This document shows positions 24,703-33,260 of a stretch of DNA of 37,067 bases, piece by piece. Below the pieces are notes generated by a model. That model saw only the letters and a list, made by a program, of their open reading frames with translations, ran no database searches and had not been told where the DNA came from. Location of the stretch: assembly GCA_964472545.1 (NCBI GenBank), contig CAYYNP010000063.1, positions 1-37,067 on the forward strand, written 5' to 3'. The DNA comes from CAYYNP01 sp964472545 (GTDB lineage Bacteria; Planctomycetota; Planctomycetia; Pirellulales; Thermoguttaceae). Each line of letters starts with the position of its first letter. Position 1 is the first letter of the stretch. The translations under genes were made by a program, and so were the position numbers.

Positions 24703-27700
24703 ATGAGAATCGATTCCTGTGCGTCGTGGTGGTATGGCCGGTTGACGTTCGTCGTGCTCGTGGGGGCGTGCGTTGTGGTGGGAAGCTTAGCGGTTGCACC
24801 GGATCGGGCCGAGGCCGGGTCGTTGGTGATCCCCGCCTGGTCGTTCGTTCGCGGCAACGCCCAAGTGTACGCCGACCCGCACCGATACGCCGACGCGGGA
24901 CCGCTGGTGGGCAGCGGACCGGAGCAGTCCTGGGGTTGGCGGGTGCAGTACGAGGTCGAGGTGCCGGTTACCGGCACGTACACATTGCAGGTTTGCTACG
25001 CATCGGCCGAAGCGCGGCCGATCGAGGTCTACGTCAACGATCTGCGGCTGACCAAGTGTTGCATCGGCGTGACCTACGGCGCGGCCTCCGCGGGCCAGGA
25101 GCCCGAGTTGACGTTCAACGGCAGCGGGGCGAAGTGGGAATGCGTTCGCAACTACTTCGAGAATCCTCAGAACGTCTCACTGAAGAAAGGCAAGAACACG
25201 ATTCTGTTTACCCGCCGTGCGCCGCTGCCGCATCTGGTGGCGTTACGTTTGGAAACGGAGGAGGAGTTTCCGGTGGATTGGCAGCCGCCGAAGTATGTGG
25301 TGCAGGATCTCGAGAGCATCCCGGCCGAGCATCGGGCGGCGTTTGCGTCGGGCACGGTGTCTGCCGCGATAGCGCAGTTGCCCATTGAAGACACGACGCG
25401 AGTGCAGGCCGCCGGATCGTGGGAGATCCCCGCCTGGACGTTCGATCGCGGCAACGTCCGGGTCTACGCCAGCCCCGACGAATATGCCGACGCCGGGCCG
25501 CTGGTAGGCGACGGACCGCAGTCGCCCGGGGAAGGGTCCGTAGAAGGCGCCGTCGAATACGATATCGAGTTCCCCGTCGACGCCGAGTATACGCTCTACG
25601 TACGCTACGCGGCGGCCGCGGCAAGACCGGTCGACGTCTACTTGGACGGCCGGAAGCTCGGCAAGTGTTGCCTGGACATTACGTTCGGCTCGGCCCCGTT
25701 TGAGAACCCGATTCGCTTCACCAGCAACAGCAGCGGGGCGTTGAAGAAGTGGGAGGGGATTCGTACCGGCGGCAAGGTGCTGGCGGTGCCGGTGACCAAG
25801 GGCAAACACACGCTGAAATTCACTCGCCGCGGCCCGCTGCCGAATTTGATGACGCTGCGGCTGGACTCTTCGGTCAGTTTCCCCGAGGGCTGGCAGCCGC
25901 CCGAGCGGAAGATGCGGCATCTCGGCCGGGTCCCCGCACGCGAACGCACGGCCTTCTTGCCGCCCGACGCCGTGAACGTCGGGGCTTTGCGGCTGGCCAT
26001 CCAGGACATGATCGAGAATCTCGCCCAACAGTATCCCGACGGGCAGCAGTATCTGGATCAGTTGGCCACGCTGGAAGCCAGGCAGCGCGCCGCCGAGGAC
26101 GGCACGCCCGAGCAGCAACAGGAAATCGAGGACGCTTTGGCAGCTTTGCGCCGCCGAGCGATGTTGGCCCATCCGGCGTTGAAGTTCGACAAGCTTCTGT
26201 TCCTCAAACGGGCACCGAACAACTACGGCCACACCTACGCCGACCAGTCGGCCAACAGCATGGGCGGCAATCTGTGCATCCTCTCGCCGGTCACCGCCGA
26301 CGGCGAAGTCACCACGTTGGTGCCGGAACTCGAGGGCGGGCTGTTCGACCGCTTCGACCTCTCGTTCGACGCCAAGCGGGTCGTCTTCGGCTACAAGAGA
26401 GAAGACGGGGCCTTTCGCATCTACGAAATCGAGATCGATCCGGCGGCCGGGAAGATGGTCTCGGGAAGCCTGCGACAGCTTACCTTCGGCTGCGAAAACG
26501 AGGCCGAGGCGCTGGCCTGCAACGCGGCCCAAGGCCGCAGCACGGATCGCGGCTTCAACGACATGGACCCGTGTTACCTGCCCGACGGCCGGATCCTCTT
26601 CACCTCCACGCGCTCGATGCGGAACGTCTTCTGCGCCGGTTCGACGGTCACCACGCTCTACATCATGGACGCCGACGGCTCGAACGTGCGATGTCTTTCG
26701 GCCGGGCCGATCAACGAATTGGCCCCGGCGGTGTTGGACGACGGCCGGGTGATCTACACGCGATGGGAATACGTCGACAAGGGACTCGGCAACGGGGCCA
26801 GCCTGTGGACGGTGCGGCTCGACGGCAGCGGCTCCGACCACGTCTTCAAGAACAACACGGTACGGCCGGCCGGGATGAGCAATGCGAGGAGTATTCCCGA
26901 CAGCCAGCAACTCGTCACCATCGGCGGCACGCACCACAACACGGCCATCGGTTCGGTGGTGCTGGTCGACGCCCGCCGCAGCCGCCGCGGTACCGAGGCG
27001 ATGACCTGCCTCACGCCCGAGATGGGCTATGCGTGCATGTCGTGGGCCACCACCAAGTTCGGCTTTTTCATGGACCCGTTCCCGTTCTCCGAGAAGTTCT
27101 TCCTCACCGCCCACAGCCCGGGCCACAAAACCGGCGGTGCCCAGCAGGGCTACGGGATCTACGTGCTCGACGCCTGGGGCAATCGGGCGGAACTGGTCGG
27201 CGACGCGGAACTCAATTGCTACGAGCCGATCCCGCTGCATCCGCGCCGCAAACCGTCGAAGATCGCCGCGCTGGCAGCCAAGTCCCAACCGGCCGCCGCG
27301 ACGGGCGACGAGAAGATGGGTTCGCTCTTCGTCCAAGACGTCTACCAAGGGATGACGGGCATCGAACGCGGGAGGGTCAAGTACCTGCGGGTGATGGGTG
27401 TTCTGCCGTGGCCTTGGGACGAGATGGGCATGCAGAACGTGGGGGCCGACGTGCATCGCAAGAAAGTCTACGGCGTGGTCAAGGTCCACGAAGACGGCTC
27501 GGCCCATTTCAAGGTCCCGGCCGATGAGAACGTCTTCTTCCACGCGCTGGATGAGAACTTCATGGCGTTGCAGCAGATGCCGACGTTCATCAACCTGATG
27601 CCGGGCGAGCAGCGCTCGTGCATCGGCTGCCACGAGGCCCGCCGCGAGGCACCCAACACGGCAAGCGCCCGGCCGCTGGCCATGGACGGCCCGCCGCAGA

Positions 27701-28146
27701 TGATCACCCCGCAGCCGGGCGATGCCGGCCCGCGGATGGTCGACTTCGCCGCCGACGTGCAGCCGACGCTCGATCGGCACTGCGTCGGTTGTCACGGCGG
27801 GGAACAGCCCGAAGCAGCGCTGAACCTCAACGGCGCGTTGACGGGCAACTACAGCCGTTCGTACGAGACGCTCGTCCATTGGGGGCTGGTCGCCTACGCC
27901 GACTGCCGCTACGGCCGGGCCAATTTCCGGGCCGTGCCGCCGCTGACCCACGGTTCGCATCGCAGCAAGCTGGCCGAGCAGATCCGCCGCGACCCCTGCA
28001 AAGGGGGGCTCAGCCGCGAGGAGTATATCAAGATCGTCACTTGGATCGACGCCAACGTCCCGTACTACGGCACGTATCGAGGTAAGCGGGAGCTGCGCGA
28101 CAAGGACGATCCGAGTTTCCGAGCGTTGCCGTTGGCCGGCAAGTGA
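24703..28146 (+). CDS. HzsA-like exported beta-propeller protein with two c-type heme sites, paralogue 1
   Basis: 1147 residues from ATG 24703 (GGAGAGAG upstream). Signal peptide ending near DRAEA-GS. Two related beta-sandwich repeats follow, each opening with IPAW(S/T)F-RGN, passing VPVTGTYTL or FPVDAEYTL and a KCC motif; they resemble carbohydrate-binding jelly-rolls. A beta-propeller of PD40/hydrazine-synthase-alpha type spans about 500-960 (FDRFDLSFDAKRVVFGYKRE, FNDMDPCYLPDGRILFTSTR). Heme motifs are CIGCH at 973-977 and CVGCH at 1027-1031. HzsA homologues are common in planctomycetes that do not perform anammox. The residue four after the first heme His is Arg (HEARR), whereas hydrazine synthase is recalled to use a Tyr there as heme ligand. 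Function is unknown; hydrazine synthesis is not supported. Confidence 0.85.
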   Translation: MRIDSCASWWYGRLTFVVLVGACVVVGSLAVAPDRAEAGSLVIPAWSFVRGNAQVYADPHRYADAGPLVGSGPEQSWGWRVQYEVEVPVTGTYTLQVCYASAEARPIEVYVNDLRLTKCCIGVTYGAASAGQEPELTFNGSGAKWECVRNYFENPQNVSLKKGKNTILFTRRAPLPHLVALRLETEEEFPVDWQPPKYVVQDLESIPAEHRAAFASGTVSAAIAQLPIEDTTRVQAAGSWEIPAWTFDRGNVRVYASPDEYADAGPLVGDGPQSPGEGSVEGAVEYDIEFPVDAEYTLYVRYAAAAARPVDVYLDGRKLGKCCLDITFGSAPFENPIRFTSNSSGALKKWEGIRTGGKVLAVPVTKGKHTLKFTRRGPLPNLMTLRLDSSVSFPEGWQPPERKMRHLGRVPARERTAFLPPDAVNVGALRLAIQDMIENLAQQYPDGQQYLDQLATLEARQRAAEDGTPEQQQEIEDALAALRRRAMLAHPALKFDKLLFLKRAPNNYGHTYADQSANSMGGNLCILSPVTADGEVTTLVPELEGGLFDRFDLSFDAKRVVFGYKREDGAFRIYEIEIDPAAGKMVSGSLRQLTFGCENEAEALACNAAQGRSTDRGFNDMDPCYLPDGRILFTSTRSMRNVFCAGSTVTTLYIMDADGSNVRCLSAGPINELAPAVLDDGRVIYTRWEYVDKGLGNGASLWTVRLDGSGSDHVFKNNTVRPAGMSNARSIPDSQQLVTIGGTHHNTAIGSVVLVDARRSRRGTEAMTCLTPEMGYACMSWATTKFGFFMDPFPFSEKFFLTAHSPGHKTGGAQQGYGIYVLDAWGNRAELVGDAELNCYEPIPLHPRRKPSKIAALAAKSQPAAATGDEKMGSLFVQDVYQGMTGIERGRVKYLRVMGVLPWPWDEMGMQNVGADVHRKKVYGVVKVHEDGSAHFKVPADENVFFHALDENFMALQQMPTFINLMPGEQRSCIGCHEARREAPNTASARPLAMDGPPQMITPQPGDAGPRMVDFAADVQPTLDRHCVGCHGGEQPEAALNLNGALTGNYSRSYETLVHWGLVAYADCRYGRANFRAVPPLTHGSHRSKLAEQIRRDPCKGGLSREEYIKIVTWIDANVPYYGTYRGKRELRDKDDPSFRALPLAGK

Positions 28147-28180
28147 ACCTGATTCTGTCTTGCACAAGGATTGCTTTACG

Positions 28181-31100
28181 ATGAGACACGAAGCGTTTCT
28201 ACCGTTGTGGCGTCGCCCGTTGACGTTGGTGGTGCTAACAGCAGCGTGCCTTGCCGCTTGCGGCGCAGCCTTCTCGCCAGATCGGGCCGAGGCTGGATCG
28301 TTGGTGATTCCCGCCTGGTCGTTCGCTCGCGGCAACGTCCGGATCCACACGAACCCGGACGAATACGCCGACGCCGGGCCGGTGGTGGTCGGCGGGGACG
28401 AGATGCCCTGGGGATACATGGTCGAATACGACATCGACGTCCCGGTCACCGGCGTGTACTACCTCCACATCTGCCACGCGTCGGCCGAAGCGCGGCCGGT
28501 CGAGGTCTTTTTCGAAGGCAAGAACCAGGGCAAGTGCTGCCTGCACGTGACTTCCGGTTCGGCAGCCACGCAAGAGCCGAACGGAAGCACCTTCAACAGC
28601 AGCGGTGCGAAGTGGGAAGGCCTCCAGCATCCGAGCTACGGGAAGTGGTCGTTTGTCAAGCTGTCGGCCAGCCAGGGTAAGCGTACGCTGAAGCTCACCC
28701 GACGCGGCCCGCTGCCGCATCTTGTCGCCCTGCGGCTGGATACGGCCGAAGAGTTCCCCGAGGATTGGCGGCCGCCACAGTACACGGTGCGTGATATCGA
28801 GAGCATCCCGGAACAGCATCGGGCGGCCTTCTTGCCCGGCGACGGTATCCACATCGCTCGGTTGCGATCGGCCGTCGAGGATACGATCAAGACGTTCGGC
28901 CCGCGGTATCCCGAGGGTCCGAAGGCGCTCGAACAACTGGCCGAGCTGGAAAAGCGGCAAAGTGCGGCAGCGAACGACCCGACGGCGCGGGCCAGGATCG
29001 ACGAGGAGTTGATGGCGCTGCGGCGCGAAGCGATGGCTCTTTGGATCGACCCGCCACATCCGGAGCCGCTACGGGCCGCCGGATCGCTGGAGTTTTCCGC
29101 CTGTTCGTTCGATCGCGGCAATGCCGAAATCTATGCCAACCCCGACCATTATGCCGATTTCGGGCCGATCACCGGTGGTTTGGCGGAGCCGGCGGAGAAC
29201 GGGTTCGTTGAATACGACGTCGACTTCCCCGTCACCGCCGAATACATACTCTACCTCCGCTACGCCGCGGGCGCGGCGCGGCCGGTCGACGTCTTCCTCG
29301 ACGGCCGGAAGTTGGGCGCATGCTGCACGGGCATCACCTTCAGTTCCGCGCCTTTTGAGATTCCGGTCAGAACCACATGGAGCAGCCGGTACGCGAGGTG
29401 GGAGACGCTCTACGAGTGGGGCGTGCCGCTGAAGACGTCGATCACCGCAGGGAAACATACGCTGCGGCTTGCGCGCGGCGGACCGCTGCCTCACGTGACG
29501 GCCCTGCGTCTCGATTCGTCGACGGCCTTCCCAGAGGACTGGCAGCCGCCCGAGCGCAAGGTCGACCTCAGTCGCGTCCCGCCCCGCTATCGCAACGTGT
29601 TCCTACCGCCGGGCGCCGTGAACGTCGCCACGCTCCGACTGGCCGTCCAGGACGCGATCGGCGAATTCGGCCCGGAATATCCCGACGGCCAAAGGTGGTT
29701 GAAGGAACTGGCCGGGTTGGAAACCAAGCAGAACGCGGCCGAGAACGGCACGCCCGAGGGCCGGCAGGAGATCGAAGACACGCTGGCGGCGTTGCGAAGC
29801 CAGGCCATGACGGCCCATCCGGCCATGAAGTTCGACAAACTCCTGTTTCTCAAGCGGCCCGGCGGCGCCCACTACGGCCACACCTACAACGACCAGCAAG
29901 GCAGGACGATGGGCGGCAATCTCTGCATCCTCTCGCCGGTGACGCCGGACGGCAAGGTGACCAAACTCGTCCCGGAACTCGACGGCGGGCTGTTCGACCG
30001 CTTCGACCTGTCGTTCGATGCCAAGAGGGTCGTCTTCAGCTACAAGAAGACGCCCGAGGACGCCTTCCGGATGTACGAAATCGACCTCGACCCGGCGGCC
30101 GGGAAGATGATCCCCGGGTCGCTACGGCAGCTCACCTTTGGCGGTCCGGACGAGGCCGAGGCAACGCAGTGCGACGCGATCCGGGGAGACCGAGTCTTCA
30201 ACGACATGGACCCCTGCTATCTGCCCAACGGCCAGATCATGTTCACTTCCACCCGCGCCATGCAGAACGTCTTCTGTGCGGCGGCTTCGGGCGTCTCGAC
30301 GCTCTACGTGATCGACGCCGACGGCACGAACATGCGCCGCCTTTCGCAAAGCCCGGTCAACGAAACGGCCCCGTCGATGATGGACGACGGCCGCATCCTC
30401 TACACGCGCTGGGAGTACGTCGACAAAGGCCTCGGAAACGGGGCGGGCCTTTGGGCCGCGCGCCCGGACGGCACCGGCGTGGAACACATCTACAAGAACA
30501 ACACCACCTGGCCGGCCGGTATGGCCAGCGCGCGGGTGATTCCCGGCAGCCGGCAGATCGTGACCATCGGCGGTGGGCACCATTACAACGCCGTCGGCAC
30601 CGTGGTGCTGGTCGACGCGCGCCGCAACCGGCGGACCACCGAGGCGATGAACTGCATTACGCCTGCGGTCGGCTATCCACATTCCATGGGATATCCCCGC
30701 GACACGTTCGGTGTGTTCATGGACCCCTATCCGTTTTCGGAGAAGTTCTTCCTCGTCGCGCATCGGCCCGGCCCCAAGGACAACAACAACGACAAGCCGA
30801 AGTACGGAATCTACGCGCTCGACTCGTGGGGCAATCGGACGGAGCTTTGCCGGGACCCGGAAATCGACTGCTTCCAACCGCTGCCGCTGCTGCCCCGCAG
30901 CAGGCCCCCGGAGCTTGCCTCGGCCGCGATTGCCGACGCGAGCCAGAAGCAGACGGGCACGTTGTTGATTCAGGACGTGTACGAGGGGCTGCCGGGCATC
31001 CAGCGCGGCCGAGTCAAGTACGTGCGGGTAATGGGGGCCCTGTCGTGGCCCTGGAGCGACAAGAACGGGGGCGTGGGCCCGGACGTGCATCGCAAGCGGG

Positions 31101-31801
31101 TCTATGGCGTGGCAGAAGTCCACGAAGACGGGTCGACTCAATTCGCCGCGCCGGCCGACGAGAATCTCTTCTTCCAGGTGCTCGACGAGAACTACATGTC
31201 GCTGCAGCACATGGCAACGTTCATCAATCTGATGCCCGGCGAAAGCCGCGCCTGCATCGGCTGCCACGAGCATCGCCGCAAGACGCCCAATCTGGCGAGC
31301 GCCCGGCCGCTAGCCCTGGCCCGTCCCGTGCAGAAGCTCGTGCCACAGCCGGGCGATACCGGCCCGCGTATGGTCCACTTCGAGGCGGACGTTCAGCCGG
31401 CGCTGGACAAACATTGCGTCGGCTGCCACGGCGGCGAAGAAGCCGCGGGGAATCTGGACCTGCGCTGCGAACTGACGCACAACTACAGTAGTTCCTACGA
31501 TCGCCTCGTCTTCGGCGGATTGGTCAGTTACCGGGACTGTCGCTACGGCCAGTCGGGTTTCATGGCCGTGCCGCCGCTGACGCACGGTTCGCATCGCAGC
31601 AAGCTGGCCGAGCAGATCCGCCGCGATCCCTGCAAAGCGAATCTCACCCGCGAAGAGTTCATCAGAATCGTCACCTGGATCGACGCCAACGTTCCCTACT
31701 ACGGCACGTTGCGAGGCGAGCGAAACCTTCGCGACAAGGACCGCCCCGACTTCCGGCCGATGCCGTTGGTTATGGAAAGGCCAGGCTCCCGCCCGGAGTG
31801 A
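28181..31801 (+). CDS. HzsA-like exported beta-propeller protein with two c-type heme sites, paralogue 2
   Basis: 1206 residues from ATG 28181 with AAGGA upstream, 34 bases after paralogue 1. Same order throughout: signal peptide (cleavage near DRAEA-GS; LAAC at about 24-27 could alternatively be a lipobox), two jelly-roll-like repeats (IPAWSFARGN, then FSACSFDRGN), PD40-type propeller, and heme motifs CIGCH at 1025-1029 and CVGCH at 1079-1083. The end HGSHRSKLAEQIRRDPCK is almost identical in both proteins. Most of the propeller and heme region is closely conserved between the two, so this is a tandem duplication with both copies intact. The two are probably co-transcribed and may form a heterodimer or act on different substrates. 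Confidence 0.85.
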   Translation: MRHEAFLPLWRRPLTLVVLTAACLAACGAAFSPDRAEAGSLVIPAWSFARGNVRIHTNPDEYADAGPVVVGGDEMPWGYMVEYDIDVPVTGVYYLHICHASAEARPVEVFFEGKNQGKCCLHVTSGSAATQEPNGSTFNSSGAKWEGLQHPSYGKWSFVKLSASQGKRTLKLTRRGPLPHLVALRLDTAEEFPEDWRPPQYTVRDIESIPEQHRAAFLPGDGIHIARLRSAVEDTIKTFGPRYPEGPKALEQLAELEKRQSAAANDPTARARIDEELMALRREAMALWIDPPHPEPLRAAGSLEFSACSFDRGNAEIYANPDHYADFGPITGGLAEPAENGFVEYDVDFPVTAEYILYLRYAAGAARPVDVFLDGRKLGACCTGITFSSAPFEIPVRTTWSSRYARWETLYEWGVPLKTSITAGKHTLRLARGGPLPHVTALRLDSSTAFPEDWQPPERKVDLSRVPPRYRNVFLPPGAVNVATLRLAVQDAIGEFGPEYPDGQRWLKELAGLETKQNAAENGTPEGRQEIEDTLAALRSQAMTAHPAMKFDKLLFLKRPGGAHYGHTYNDQQGRTMGGNLCILSPVTPDGKVTKLVPELDGGLFDRFDLSFDAKRVVFSYKKTPEDAFRMYEIDLDPAAGKMIPGSLRQLTFGGPDEAEATQCDAIRGDRVFNDMDPCYLPNGQIMFTSTRAMQNVFCAAASGVSTLYVIDADGTNMRRLSQSPVNETAPSMMDDGRILYTRWEYVDKGLGNGAGLWAARPDGTGVEHIYKNNTTWPAGMASARVIPGSRQIVTIGGGHHYNAVGTVVLVDARRNRRTTEAMNCITPAVGYPHSMGYPRDTFGVFMDPYPFSEKFFLVAHRPGPKDNNNDKPKYGIYALDSWGNRTELCRDPEIDCFQPLPLLPRSRPPELASAAIADASQKQTGTLLIQDVYEGLPGIQRGRVKYVRVMGALSWPWSDKNGGVGPDVHRKRVYGVAEVHEDGSTQFAAPADENLFFQVLDENYMSLQHMATFINLMPGESRACIGCHEHRRKTPNLASARPLALARPVQKLVPQPGDTGPRMVHFEADVQPALDKHCVGCHGGEEAAGNLDLRCELTHNYSSSYDRLVFGGLVSYRDCRYGQSGFMAVPPLTHGSHRSKLAEQIRRDPCKANLTREEFIRIVTWIDANVPYYGTLRGERNLRDKDRPDFRPMPLVMERPGSRPE

Positions 31802-31833
31802 ACGGGAACGCGTCGGAGTAGTTCACCTTCCTA

Positions 31834-33048
31834 TCACTCGAACTCCAGACACACCACCGTTCCCCGTGCGCTGCGGGCGTACAGCCGTCCGCCGTGCAGC
31901 ACGGGATACGCCCAGCAGCGGTCGTCAAGGACCTTCGCTCGGGCGGCCTCCTGGAAGCGGCCGCCGGCCAACGGCCCCCAGATCACCTGGCCGTCTTCGG
32001 CAAGCATCAGCAGCGTATCGCCAACCAGCAGCAGATTGCCGAAGGCGTACTTCTCATCCACCCAGAGGACGTCGCCCGTGTCGGCGTCGAGGCAGTTCAG
32101 GCCCCCTTTGCGCCCCAGGAAGTAGATCCGGCCGTCGTGCAATACGCGATTGTTGAACGTGAACCAACTCATCGCCGGCTTGCGCTGCAGCCATTTCGAC
32201 GAAAAGGTCTTGTCGGCCAGCGCCAGGCGGCTCATCCCTTCCTTGGCGTGGGTGACGTACAGCGCGCCGCCGAAGACGACCGGCGTGACCGCGCTGCAAT
32301 CGGCGGGCCGCGCGAACGGCGACTGCACCTCGGCCGCCGGCTTGCCGGTGGCGGGGTCCACGACCGAGAGCGTGTTGTTCGTTAGCACCACGATCGCAGG
32401 GCGGCCGAGCATCGTCTCCGGCAAGGGCACGATCGTGCAATAGGCGATGGTGCCGGCCTCGCTCGACCAGACGACTTTGCCCGTCTGCTTGTCCAGCGCG
32501 AGGCCCCGGCTGCCGGCGTTAAAGAGGACCACGTCGCCGATGACCGTGGGCGACCCGGCGAAGCCCCACCAGCGTCCCGTCTTGGGGCGAAACTCGGCGG
32601 CCGACGCCTCCCAGACCTTTTCGCCGGTGGCGGCGTCGAGACAGAAGATGTGGCCGAACTTGCTGATCGTGTAGACGCGCCTGCCGTCGATCGTCGGCGT
32701 GGCGCTCGGACCGCCTTGGTAGAGGTTCGGATCGAGCTTGCAGGGGTAGCGAAAGTTCCAGACCTCGCGTCCGTCGGTCGCGTCAAGACAGGTGACGACG
32801 TCTTCTCCGTTCTGGTTGCCCATCGCATAGAGGCGGTCGCCGACGATGCTCATCGACGAGAAGCCCGTATGGACGTCGGCCTTCCAAACTTCCCGCACGG
32901 AATCTCCGGCCAAGGTCTTATCTAACGGCACACCGTCGTAGTTGGGGCCGCGAAAGTGGGGCCACGCCGTGTCTTGCCCGCGGCCGACGCCGCACAACGT
33001 CACCGCCGTCAACACGAAGCAGACCGTCTGCAATCCGAATCCACGCAT
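31834..33048 (-). CDS. Exported PQQ-type beta-propeller repeat protein
   Basis: 404 residues from ATG 33048 (GAGGTG upstream on this strand). Signal peptide to about residue 24 (VTLCGVGRGQ). It then starts with the WPHFRGPNYDGVP signature typical of planctomycete PQQ-like propeller proteins. Blade motifs are GREVWNFRYP, GEKVWEAS, KQTGKVVWSS and DTGDVLWVDEKY. These proteins usually lack quinone-binding residues and have no proven enzyme activity; many are thought to be scaffolds or assembly factors. It is convergent with the HzsA-like pair, with 32 bases between stops, so it is a separate transcription unit. Confidence 0.88.
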   Translation of the reverse strand: MRGFGLQTVCFVLTAVTLCGVGRGQDTAWPHFRGPNYDGVPLDKTLAGDSVREVWKADVHTGFSSMSIVGDRLYAMGNQNGEDVVTCLDATDGREVWNFRYPCKLDPNLYQGGPSATPTIDGRRVYTISKFGHIFCLDAATGEKVWEASAAEFRPKTGRWWGFAGSPTVIGDVVLFNAGSRGLALDKQTGKVVWSSEAGTIAYCTIVPLPETMLGRPAIVVLTNNTLSVVDPATGKPAAEVQSPFARPADCSAVTPVVFGGALYVTHAKEGMSRLALADKTFSSKWLQRKPAMSWFTFNNRVLHDGRIYFLGRKGGLNCLDADTGDVLWVDEKYAFGNLLLVGDTLLMLAEDGQVIWGPLAGGRFQEAARAKVLDDRCWAYPVLHGGRLYARSARGTVVCLEFE

Positions 33049-33260
33049 CAGGGCACCTCATAGAAAAGTCGGACCGAAGTTGTTTCAACCGTCGCCAGTA
33101 TACTCTACGCGACGCTATCGGCCGCTGCAAGCAGCAAGTCGACGGTTCCCCGCGAGTGTCTTGCAGCGTGCCCGCCGGCTCTGATACACTGACGCCGGAA
33201 TCGCGACGGGAAGTCGTGATGTGCCGGTCAGCCGTGCTACGGAAAGGAGTGGTTGTTCAC

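Noticed and set aside
25243..28449. A 1068-codon open frame on the minus strand opposite the first HzsA-like gene
   Set aside because: It mirrors a well-supported plus-strand gene with signal peptide and heme motifs. In such GC-rich DNA, antisense frames stay open by codon bias. Its product is Arg/His/Val-rich with no recognisable domain.
24703..31801. Hydrazine synthase and anammox metabolism
   Set aside because: Only alpha-like subunits are present, no beta/gamma subunits or hydrazine dehydrogenase, and the Tyr ligand of the catalytic heme is not conserved.
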